From NCBI GenBank assembly GCA_016875595.1, contig VGPI01000139.1:1-5444 (forward strand): DNA of 5,444 bases. Direction: 5' to 3'. This stretch comes from Candidatus Cloacimonadota bacterium. GTDB taxonomy: Bacteria > Cloacimonadota > Cloacimonadia > Cloacimonadales > Cloacimonadaceae. Made by a program: the position numbers and the translations under genes. Of this stretch, positions 1 through 5,444 are shown piece after piece. The notes beneath the pieces are model-generated. The model was not told the origin of the DNA, did no database searches, and was given only the letters and a program-made list of their open reading frames with translations. Every line of letters begins with the position of its first letter. Within the stretch, counting starts at the first letter, position 1.

Positions 1-953
1 GTTTTATTCTGACTGATCAGTTCATTCATCATCACTGACCGGGTGGCGATCACCGGAAGTCCGGCGGCATAATACTCCAGCAATTTCAAGGGAATGGCTT
101 TGCGGAAGCGCTGATTGGAGGGATTGAACATCCAGAGTCCGATCTTGGAACGCCGGAGCAGCACCCCGATCTTGTCCGGTGCGATCCATTTCTGATAGAA
201 GACGATGGCATTGAGGTTGTAATCATTGAGTTCTTTGAAAAAACGGGTCTCGTCACCGGGAAAGTGAAAGCGCCCGACTATCAACACCTTGAGCCAGGAA
301 AGTTCCCGCTTTAGCAAAGAGATCGCCTTCAGCAACTTAAAAGTCCCATGGTCGTTGGACAGACCTCCGATATAGACCAGATCAAACTCCGTCTCACAGA
401 GGTATTGTAATGAGCCACCCAGTTCACAGACCTCTCCCCAGGTATCTTTGGCAGGGTAATTAGGAATGATGATACTCCGGGAACGTTGCTGCTGGCGTGT
501 AAGGAGCTTCTTGACGATCAGTTTATTGACCGCGATATAGAGATCGGCATGACGGCACCAGCGTCTTTCCAGCATCAGATAAAACCGCTGCGCCAGGAAT
601 GCCAGCCCCGGTGAAAACCTCTCGGTAAAAGCGTCGGCATAATACTCATGGATGTCATAGACCAGCCGGGCACCGATCCTTTTCTGCAAGGCGCGTCCCA
701 CCACCAGCGTCCAGGGTTCGATACAGATTACGATATCCGGTTTGAGCCGGCGGCATGTACGATAAAGAGCCCAGAGCGTACTCCACTTGGACTCGGTATC
801 AGTCAGGTAGAGTGCCGGATTGGATTGGAGGGAAGAGATCCCCATGCGGGAGATCACCGCCACTTCGGCTATTCGTGCCAGAGTCAGGGCGATCTTGTGA
901 TAGACGCGGGTCTCATTAGTCGGATGATCCAGGGTCAGGATGCAGATCTTCAT
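1..953 (-). CDS. GT4-family glycosyltransferase, C-terminus cut off by the window edge
   Basis: The visible 317 residues read as a GT-B fold glycosyltransferase of family 4, which transfers a sugar from an activated (usually nucleotide-linked) donor to an acceptor on the cytoplasmic side. The N-terminal Rossmann half begins MKICILTLDHPTNETRVYHK, with the usual N-E-T-R-V segment after strand 1. A second strand lies at residues 72-78 (PDIVICI), followed by LVYDIHEYYAD at 97-107. The C-terminal half starts near 190 (DLVYIGGLS), has LKVLIVGRF at 221-229, and carries the donor-site segment PLKLLEYYAAGLPVIAT at 288-304, with Glu293 as the conserved acid. Lys285 stands where many members have the first Glu of EX7E, as in the GT4 subgroup with an 'xAxPxKxxEY' version. 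An in-frame TAA at 960-962 fixes the ATG at 951-953 as the earliest start; the ribosome site is weak (GGGA about 11 bases upstream). Members usually have 350-400 residues, so roughly 40-80 are probably missing. Sugar and acceptor cannot be told from sequence. Confidence 0.9.
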   Translation of the reverse strand, partial: MKICILTLDHPTNETRVYHKIALTLARIAEVAVISRMGISSLQSNPALYLTDTESKWSTLWALYRTCRRLKPDIVICIEPWTLVVGRALQKRIGARLVYDIHEYYADAFTERFSPGLAFLAQRFYLMLERRWCRHADLYIAVNKLIVKKLLTRQQQRSRSIIIPNYPAKDTWGEVCELGGSLQYLCETEFDLVYIGGLSNDHGTFKLLKAISLLKRELSWLKVLIVGRFHFPGDETRFFKELNDYNLNAIVFYQKWIAPDKIGVLLRRSKIGLWMFNPSNQRFRKAIPLKLLEYYAAGLPVIATRSVMMNELISQNK

Positions 954-968
954 GCGAATTTACGTCCC

Positions 969-1013
969 AAAAAGACACTTCGGGAAATGTGCGTCACACA
1001 CGACCTCCCGAAG
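969..1013 (-). terminator. Rho-independent terminator after the lipoprotein gene
   Basis: On the minus strand the arms CTTCGGGA (1006-1013) and TCCCGAAG (978-985) pair perfectly over 8 bp. Inside them a second 4-bp stem, TGTG/CACA (995-998 with 988-991), closes on a 3-base loop. The outer stem is followed two bases later by TCTTTTT (969-975). On the plus strand no T-run follows the stem, so it works in the minus direction only. It lies 58 bases after the lipoprotein stop codon and ends about 15 bases before the glycosyltransferase ATG. It would end the two-gene envelope operon, or act as a partial terminator or attenuator ahead of the glycosyltransferase gene. Confidence 0.75.
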
Positions 1014-1071
1014 CATCAGGTCAAATGCTATACGTCTAAAACTCCACTGACGGATCAGCGGTGTTCAGGGT

Positions 1072-1635
1072 TTAGTATCTCTCGATTTCCCGGTCCAGTT
1101 CCTGGTATGACTGTGATGCCTTGAACTGGTTATACAGCGCTTCTTCGTTATCTATCTGGAATTTGAGGTTCTTGTTAACTTCGTTGCGCGGAATCTTCAG
1201 CTGGATCCAGGTCTTGTAACGGCGTCCTTCCGGCTCCATCACGGTACGGGTCTCGGTCTTGCCGACCAAGATTCCGGAGAATTTTGCCGATGCGACCACC
1301 TTGACGACATTCTCGGTCATAGCCAGAACTTGAGGATTGACCACACCGGCTTCCTGCTCGAAGTTTTTCATCATACTTTTGACATACACTTCCACATACT
1401 GGGCAGCCTGGGATTTGGCATTGGCATCGGCACCGGTCAGCGAAGCGGCTTCGCTGGCGCGCGTTGCCTGCCCGTAAGTGCAGATATAAGCGGGATCATT
1501 CTGTGAATCCCACCACGGTGGACGGTAGACCAGATCTCCATCGGGTTTTATGCCGCCTTTCTTGCCTGAGCATCCCAATGCAGTGAAAAGAATGGCGACA
1601 AGCAACACTACTGTTATTACTCTTACTACTTTCAT
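1072..1635 (-). CDS. LPP20-like outer-membrane lipoprotein
   Basis: This 187-residue protein starts MKVVRVITVVLLVAILFTAL and has a lipobox-type ALGC, with Cys22 as the predicted lipidated residue after signal peptidase II cleavage. Ser at +2 fits sorting to the outer membrane under the Lol rule known from enterobacteria. The mature part has a short polar linker, a P-P-W-W motif at 39-42, then YICTYGQATRASEAASLTGA (49-68) and alanine-rich helix, a layout typical of the LPP20 lipoprotein family. A V-x-S-A-x-F-S-G strand and a YKTWIQLKIP strand (140-149) follow, and the tail is charged and helical. An ATG four codons upstream (1645-1647) is possible, but GGAGG at 1641-1645 lies 5 bases before the chosen ATG, the usual spacing. 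The gene follows the YfaP-like gene by 18 bases and is followed by a terminator, so the two are probably co-transcribed. Biochemical role is unknown; family assignment is from pattern memory only. Confidence 0.8.
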   Translation of the reverse strand: MKVVRVITVVLLVAILFTALGCSGKKGGIKPDGDLVYRPPWWDSQNDPAYICTYGQATRASEAASLTGADANAKSQAAQYVEVYVKSMMKNFEQEAGVVNPQVLAMTENVVKVVASAKFSGILVGKTETRTVMEPEGRRYKTWIQLKIPRNEVNKNLKFQIDNEEALYNQFKASQSYQELDREIERY

Positions 1636-1640
1636 ATCAT

Positions 1641-1645
1641 CCTCC
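1641..1645 (-). promoter_or_regulatory. Ribosome binding site that decides the lipoprotein start
   Basis: GGAGG on the minus strand lies 5 bases before the ATG at 1633-1635 and overlaps the last base of the upstream ATG at 1645-1647. It can serve only the downstream ATG, which gives a standard signal peptide beginning MKVVRV. The upstream ATG has no comparable site before it. Confidence 0.8.
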
Positions 1646-1653
1646 ATGATGAT

Positions 1654-2823
1654 TTATTCAAAGTTCCTTTCATCGATTAAATAGGAAACTGTGTTGATTG
1701 GAATCAGGGCATGATTTTTGTCAATCTTAAAAACAGTCCAGAGGTTCCCGGTCATGCCCCGCGGGATGGTATAAGAACCGATAAGTTTATTTTCTCCATA
1801 CACTTGCACTGTTGCACCGCTATACGATAGTTGGGTGGAATTGGCCTCACTCCGGTTTGAATAATCGTGCACAGCAAAGAGGTATTCACCGCTTGCGGGT
1901 TTATAGATTGTGATCGTCTCGGGACCATAACCATCGGTATCGTCGCGATCCAGAAAATCCCTGCCTTCTATGAGCATCCGGTTCCGGTACCAGAGATGAA
2001 ACCTGCCGCCCTGCGGATGAGGTCCGTTAAGATGGGCATCCAGATCCAGCGGACGCGAGCCCCAGGTAAGAACGATCCGGTATTCGCGGGTCAAAGGACT
2101 GACCGCAATCACATATTCAGCCGGATTTTCATCCCAAGCCATCCGTACCGGATAGGATACGCCGATAAAACCATCCTTGACGACCTGGACATGATACTCG
2201 CCAATCTCCGGATTGAACCAGGCAAAGCCATCCTCGTCCGTCTCTTTCGGCGCATACATCTCATCCCCACCGGTCAAAGTAATTTTCGCATCCGCAACCG
2301 GACTGCCGTCCAGCGCATTTACCACATTGACCAGAATAACCTTGGTCTTCGGGTAAAATCTGAGCTCACGGTCGATGGTTCCGGTCGCAGCATCCAGTGT
2401 GAAGACCTTGCAGGTGAGCCCGAATCCCTGCTCAATGACAAACGTGCGTAAAAGCTGCATCCCTTGATAGACCTGGATCCGCGGTCGGGCATGACGGATC
2501 AGATCCCAGTCCTCATTAAAGTCATCGTCGGCAAATTTATCCCTGATCCAGAACGCGAAATACCCCTCCAGACCCTTGATCTCAAAGGTCTGCTGACCGC
2601 TCCCAATTCCGGTCTCACCCAGGGAAACCAGCTTTCCGTCAAGCGCGGAGCTCATGTGTGCACCTTGAATATATGCAAATTTGCCATCGATCGATCCAGA
2701 GAGGATGCCGTTCAATTCTCCGGCCATATTATCCCAGTCCACCACGATCCGATAGCCGGGTCCTTGTGCCGCCAATACGGCACAGACCAGGATCAGAAAA
2801 AGCGTCAGACACTGTTTTACCAT
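1654..2823 (-). CDS. Secreted protein with two YfaP-like (DUF2135-like) domains around an Ig-like/CarboxypepD-regulatory domain
   Basis: This 389-residue protein starts with a signal peptide (MVKQ, then a hydrophobic stretch to about residue 18 and likely cleavage near Ala19), so it is exported. Residues 161-225 look like a carboxypeptidase-regulatory/Ig-like domain: VILVNVVNALDGSPVADAKI, a T-D-E-D-G-F-A-W-F turn and GEYHVQVVKDGFIG. Residues 247-375 match the YfaP/DUF2135 pattern: YRIVLTWGSRPLDLDAHLNG with D260, D262 and H264, then DRDDTDGYGPETITI (292-306), HDYSNR (319-324) and GNLWTVFKID (359-368). Residues 24-150 align with that domain at an almost constant offset of 223-225 residues but lack its acidic motifs. 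No catalytic site is recognisable, so a structural, ligand-binding or surface role is likeliest. The start has AGGGAG 6 bases upstream and a promoter upstream. The lipoprotein gene follows by 18 bases, suggesting a shared envelope function. Confidence 0.85.
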   Translation of the reverse strand: MVKQCLTLFLILVCAVLAAQGPGYRIVVDWDNMAGELNGILSGSIDGKFAYIQGAHMSSALDGKLVSLGETGIGSGQQTFEIKGLEGYFAFWIRDKFADDDFNEDWDLIRHARPRIQVYQGMQLLRTFVIEQGFGLTCKVFTLDAATGTIDRELRFYPKTKVILVNVVNALDGSPVADAKITLTGGDEMYAPKETDEDGFAWFNPEIGEYHVQVVKDGFIGVSYPVRMAWDENPAEYVIAVSPLTREYRIVLTWGSRPLDLDAHLNGPHPQGGRFHLWYRNRMLIEGRDFLDRDDTDGYGPETITIYKPASGEYLFAVHDYSNRSEANSTQLSYSGATVQVYGENKLIGSYTIPRGMTGNLWTVFKIDKNHALIPINTVSYLIDERNFE

Positions 2824-2829
2824 CAGTTT

Positions 2830-2852
2830 CTCCCTGGCAAGCTCAGCTTGCC
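2830..2852 (-). promoter_or_regulatory. 17-base palindrome directly upstream of the ribosome binding site in the 5' leader
   Basis: The ribosome site AGGGAG (2830-2835) stands 6 bases before the ATG at 2821-2823. Immediately beyond it, 2836-2852 is GGCAAGCT-C-AGCTTGCC on the plus strand, two perfect 8-base arms around a single base. It lies downstream of the predicted transcription start, near the very 5' end of the mRNA. It could be a repressor operator just past the start site, or an RNA hairpin that protects the 5' end or limits ribosome access. As RNA the one-base centre must open to a larger loop, leaving about 6-7 pairs. Confidence 0.6.
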
Positions 2853-2863
2853 TCTACCGGCGC

Positions 2864-2891
2864 AGAATATCCGGTAAAGTATGGCTGTCAA
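2864..2891 (-). promoter_or_regulatory. Sigma-70-like promoter for the envelope operon
   Basis: On the minus strand a consensus -35 box TTGACA (2886-2891) is followed after 16 bases by TATTCT (2864-2869), a 4-of-6 match to the -10 box. Transcription would begin near 2857, leaving a leader of about 33 bases before the ATG at 2823. The perfect -35 box and its position make this the best promoter candidate in the intergenic region. No GG-N10-GC sigma-54 element was found upstream of this gene. Confidence 0.65.
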
Positions 2892-2929
2892 GTAAAATCG
2901 CCGAATTCATCTCTTGAGTCAAAGCGTTA

Positions 2930-3000
2930 ATCAAGCGGTTATCCCCCCTTAATCAAGCGTTAATAATTAACGCTTGATTAAGGGGGGATAATGGCTTGAT
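2930..3000. repeat. 71-base near-perfect palindrome with GC-run flanks
   Basis: Bases 2939-2964 and 2966-2991 are perfect 26-base reverse complements around a single centre base (2965). After a 2-base mismatch (2937-2938 against 2992-2993), seven more bases pair (2930-2936 with 2994-3000), giving 33 of 35 possible pairs. Each arm holds a run of six C or six G. The 10-mer TTAATCAAGC occurs at 2927-2936 and 2949-2958, and inverted at 2972-2981 (exact) and 2994-3003 (one mismatch); in each pair the copies are 22 bases apart. It lies about 39 bases upstream of the predicted -35 box and about 200 bases past the regulator's stop. No T-tract follows on either strand, so it is not an ordinary intrinsic terminator. 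It may be a REP- or MITE-like dispersed element, a paired operator, or a transcript-end stabiliser. Confidence 0.9.
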
Positions 3001-3199
3001 AAAGAGGAGCAAGGAAGCCGGAGCACAGAATAGATGGAAGGATAACCGGTCAATAGGCTGGTGCGATTTGATCAAACAATGGTGTCGCAAATGTGGGCAG
3101 TCCAGTTTTTCAGGTAATTGATCCCAACCCAAATCTTCCCTGGTTGGATATGCAGATCGAAGAGACAATCAACGAATTAGTCGGGTTGGGACAATATAT
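3001..3199. other. Intergenic stretch after the regulator gene, no convincing gene
   Basis: I see no credible coding sequence here. It includes a 10-base palindrome TTTGATCAAA (3067-3076) and the repeat set listed separately at 3120-3215. Together with 2824-3000 it makes a 376-base gap between the regulator and the envelope operon. Nothing clearly terminates regulator transcription: neither inverted repeat is followed by a T-run in the minus direction. Confidence 0.6.
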
Positions 3200-3215
3200 C
3201 TATATAGTTGGGATC
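3120..3215 (-). repeat. Two competing inverted-repeat pairings around the regulator stop codon
   Basis: In the minus-strand RNA the 3' arm GGGTTGGGATC (3120-3130) can pair in two ways. It can pair with TCCCAACCC just past the stop codon (3183-3191, 9 bp, 52-base loop), or with GATCCCAAC formed by the final codons of the regulator (3207-3215, 9 bp). The TAG at 3200-3202 lies between the two 5' arms. It may be a 3'-end structure or an accident of a repeated CCCAAC word; no T-tract follows. Confidence 0.4.
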
Positions 3216-5444
3216 TGAATATGATACTTGGCTATCTTCCTTTCCACGACTTTGCGGTCAACGCCGAGGAGTTTGGCGGCTTGAACCCGGTTGTAATTCG
3301 TCGTTTGCAATGCCTTGATGAGCATATCGCGCTCCAGAGTCTCAAGGGGGATGATCCCACTGAATTGAAGAGGATCCGTCTCCACACAGGGAATCAGGAA
3401 ATGTTCCCGGTGCAAGGTGGAGCTATCAGCAACCAAGACAGCGCGTTCCACCATGTTTTTCAGTTCGCGGACATTACCCGGGAAATCATATTCCGTGAGC
3501 AAAGCCAGGACGTCTTTGTCCACTTTGGAGATTGGTTTCTTAATGGCAAGCGAAGCCAGTCCGACAAAATGCTTGAACAGAAGCGGGATATCCTCGCGGC
3601 GGTCACGAAGCGGAGGGATATTGATGACGAAGATCGCCAGCCGGTGATAGAGGTCACGCCGGAATTCTTCCAATTCCACTTTCCGGACAAGGTTGACATT
3701 GGTGGCGCTGATGATCCGGAGGTCGATGGGGATCTCGCGGTGCGAACCCACCCGGACGATGCAGCGCTCTTCCAGTGCCCGGAGCAGTTTTGCCTGCTGG
3801 TCAAAGGAGAGAGTGCCGATCTCGTCAAGGAAGAGGGTGCTGCTATTGGCGATTTCAAACCAGCCGATCTTGGTGGCATGGGCTCCGGTGAAGGCGTCCT
3901 TCTCGTGACCGAAGAACTGGCTTTCAAAGAGATTCTCGGGCACGGCGGTGCAATTAACGGCATAGAAGTATTGCTTTCCCCGCTTGCTGCAGAGATGGAC
4001 GTTGCGGGCAATGATCTCTTTGCCGGTGCCGGTTTCGCCGGTGATGAGGACATTGGTTCTTTCTGATTTAGCCACCATGACGATCATTTTGGTGATGGAC
4101 TGGATGATCTGGCTGGTGCCGATGAGGGTAGTGCCGACATTTCGACTAAGTTCTTCGGTGACAAAGTCGTAGCGGATCTCGCTCTGATGGAGTTTATCGA
4201 GAGTTTCCTGCAGTTTGTTTCGCTGTTCTTCGATCTGTCGGTTCTTTTCCTGGAGGTCGATGTTCTTCATGCGGTAGAGCTCGGCTTCGCGCTCTTTCTT
4301 GTCAGTTTCATATTTTGCCCTCATCTCGGCGATCCTGGCTCTGGCTTCATCTGAGAGATGCTCATCCATCAATTCGGCATATTTGCAGTGGGAGTCATAG
4401 GCATTCTTGTAACGGGACAGGGAGGCAAAGATCTCGGCTTCAGCTTTGAAGATCCTGGGATAGAGCGTTTTCCAGCCATTTTTCCGGATCTCATCCCTGG
4501 CGGTTTGCAGCAGGGCAAGGGATTCATCTTTACGCTTGAGCAGGGCAAGAATCAGAGCTTTGGAAAGCCTGGCATTATTGAGGTTTATCCCATCGTGGCA
4601 GTGTTGGGCGGATGCGATGGCAAGATCATAAGTCTCGAGTGCCTTGGGGAGGTCATGATTGTGGTTCCGGTGAATGTCTGCGATATTGGTATAGACCGGT
4701 GAGATACCCATAACATCGCCGATCTCTTCCTTGATCTTCACCGCCCGAATGAGATAGTCCAGCGCTTGATGATAATCCTGGTTCTGCAGATAGATGTTGC
4801 TGATATTGTTGAGGCAATTGGATTCGCTGTGTTTATTGCCCAATTGCTTAAAGACGGGTAGGGCTTGGAGGTAGTAATGTAAGGATGAATCGTGATCACC
4901 ATATTCGTTGTAATAGGCACCGAGGTTGAGCCATAGATTAGCAATGCCGAAAACGTCGTTCTGCTCTTCCTTCAGCCTGAGGGCAGCTAATCCAACTTCG
5001 ATCGCCTTGTCGAGGTCATCCATGTTGCGATGGATCACGGAAGCGTTGCTAAGCTCCCGGGCGAGCTGCACACAGTCGTTGATCTCAGTATTGTAATCTA
5101 TGCATTCCTGTCTGAGCTCCAAGGCTTGTCTCAGTTCGCCGATGGACATATAATAATTTGCCATACTGCTCTTTGCCAAATGGATCAACCGGGCATTGCC
5201 GGAGTGGGTAAAGATCTCCAGAGCTCTTTGCAGATATTCGTGGCACTTGTCTGGCTGTCCCAGATAACTATGGACATTGCTCAGATTGAGGCACATCCCT
5301 CCGGTGAAATCCGCTATATCTTTTTGCTCGCTGATCTGCATGGCTAATTTAAAGTACTTGGCTGCTTCGGGATAATCGCACTGAATCAACCCGATCCTGC
5401 CGAGATCATTGTAGATGAAGTGCAGATTGGGCATCTGGTAACCA
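3200..5444 (-). CDS. TPR-domain sigma-54-dependent transcriptional activator, N-terminus cut off by the window edge
   Basis: This is a bacterial enhancer-binding protein that would use ATP hydrolysis to open sigma-54 RNA polymerase promoters. Numbering is from the first in-window ATG (5432-5434); the frame stays open to the edge and that ATG falls within a TPR helix, so the true start probably lies outside. Residues 5-360 hold about nine TPR units with a near-exact 40-residue period, a protein- or ligand-sensing scaffold. A charged coiled coil spans 362-420. The AAA+ domain (about 436-685) has Walker A GETGTGKE (466-473), Walker B TLFLDE (533-538), sensor I RIISATN (573-579), arginine finger region FRRDLYHRL (591-599) and sensor II PGNVREL (652-658). 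The sigma-54 loop, usually GAFTGA, is DAFTGA (513-518). A Fis-type helix-turn-helix closes the protein (697-741). No receiver, GAF or PAS domain is visible, so phosphorelay control is not indicated. It ends in TAG at 3200-3202, 376 bases before the next gene. Confidence 0.9.
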   Translation of the reverse strand, partial: GYQMPNLHFIYNDLGRIGLIQCDYPEAAKYFKLAMQISEQKDIADFTGGMCLNLSNVHSYLGQPDKCHEYLQRALEIFTHSGNARLIHLAKSSMANYYMSIGELRQALELRQECIDYNTEINDCVQLARELSNASVIHRNMDDLDKAIEVGLAALRLKEEQNDVFGIANLWLNLGAYYNEYGDHDSSLHYYLQALPVFKQLGNKHSESNCLNNISNIYLQNQDYHQALDYLIRAVKIKEEIGDVMGISPVYTNIADIHRNHNHDLPKALETYDLAIASAQHCHDGINLNNARLSKALILALLKRKDESLALLQTARDEIRKNGWKTLYPRIFKAEAEIFASLSRYKNAYDSHCKYAELMDEHLSDEARARIAEMRAKYETDKKEREAELYRMKNIDLQEKNRQIEEQRNKLQETLDKLHQSEIRYDFVTEELSRNVGTTLIGTSQIIQSITKMIVMVAKSERTNVLITGETGTGKEIIARNVHLCSKRGKQYFYAVNCTAVPENLFESQFFGHEKDAFTGAHATKIGWFEIANSSTLFLDEIGTLSFDQQAKLLRALEERCIVRVGSHREIPIDLRIISATNVNLVRKVELEEFRRDLYHRLAIFVINIPPLRDRREDIPLLFKHFVGLASLAIKKPISKVDKDVLALLTEYDFPGNVRELKNMVERAVLVADSSTLHREHFLIPCVETDPLQFSGIIPLETLERDMLIKALQTTNYNRVQAAKLLGVDRKVVERKIAKYHIQIPTI

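Noticed and set aside
1867..2451. 194-codon plus-strand frame opposite the YfaP-like gene.
   Set aside because: It is antisense to a protein with a signal peptide and two recognisable domains, and has no ribosome site or domain of its own.
2939..2991. Reading the large palindrome as an intrinsic terminator of the regulator gene.
   Set aside because: No T-tract follows the stem on the minus strand (GGGGGGATAACCGC follows), and the stem is far longer than typical terminators.
2978..3118. Plus-strand frame ending in WCRKCGQSSFSGN, reminiscent of a zinc-ribbon from a transposase remnant.
   Set aside because: Only one CxxC pair is present, there is no start codon with a ribosome site, the frame closes soon after, and no other transposase motif or clear terminal repeats flank it.
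2953..3168. 71-codon minus-strand frame in the intergenic region.
   Set aside because: It starts at TTG with no ribosome site, its C-terminus is encoded by the palindrome, and the product resembles no protein I know.
2824..3199. A sigma-54 promoter (GG-N10-GC) in the intergenic region as a target of the regulator.
   Set aside because: By eye, neither strand has the GG and GC dinucleotides at the right spacing in a TGGCAC/TTGC-like context; the nearest candidates have spacings of 8 or 13.
3221..4066. 281-codon open frame on the plus strand opposite the AAA+ domain.
   Set aside because: It lies antisense to clearly conserved Walker, sensor and HTH motifs. Its protein has no recognisable domain, and the codon use of the real gene explains the lack of stops.

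Overview
The window looks like a piece of a Gram-negative bacterial chromosome of medium GC content. It carries a lipoprotein with a type II signal peptide, a secreted beta-rich protein, a sigma-54 activator and a family-4 glycosyltransferase. The YfaP-like and LPP20-like proteins beside a TPR-type sigma-54 activator bring the FCB-related candidate phyla to mind (for example Cloacimonadota). That placement is a guess from protein style; no marker gene is present.

Layout: all four genes read on the minus strand, so transcription runs from high to low coordinates. (1) 3200-5444: most of a large regulator made of about nine TPR units, a coiled coil, a sigma-54-interacting AAA+ ATPase and a Fis-type helix-turn-helix. 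Its N-terminus runs off the right edge. (2) 2824-3199: a 376-base intergenic region with a 71-base near-perfect palindrome, a second set of inverted repeats near the regulator's stop, a good sigma-70-like promoter for the next gene and a 17-base palindrome next to that gene's ribosome binding site. (3) 1654-2823: a secreted protein with two YfaP-like (DUF2135-like) domains, the first degenerate, flanking a carboxypeptidase-regulatory-like/Ig-like domain. (4) 1072-1635: an LPP20-like lipoprotein 18 bases downstream, almost certainly in the same operon. (5) 969-1013: an intrinsic terminator. (6) 1-953: a GT4 glycosyltransferase whose ATG lies about 15 bases past the terminator's T-tract; its C-terminus runs off the left edge.

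The secreted protein and the lipoprotein form a two-gene envelope operon with one visible promoter and one visible terminator. The regulator could sense a signal through its TPR array and act on sigma-54 promoters, but I found no -24/-12 element in the window, so its target is unknown. Its GAFTGA loop, which contacts sigma-54, reads DAFTGA. The glycosyltransferase probably belongs to a polysaccharide or glycan cluster to the left. I do not see a complete new defence or mobile system here; the most unusual items are the palindrome, the altered GAFTGA loop and the duplicated YfaP-like architecture.
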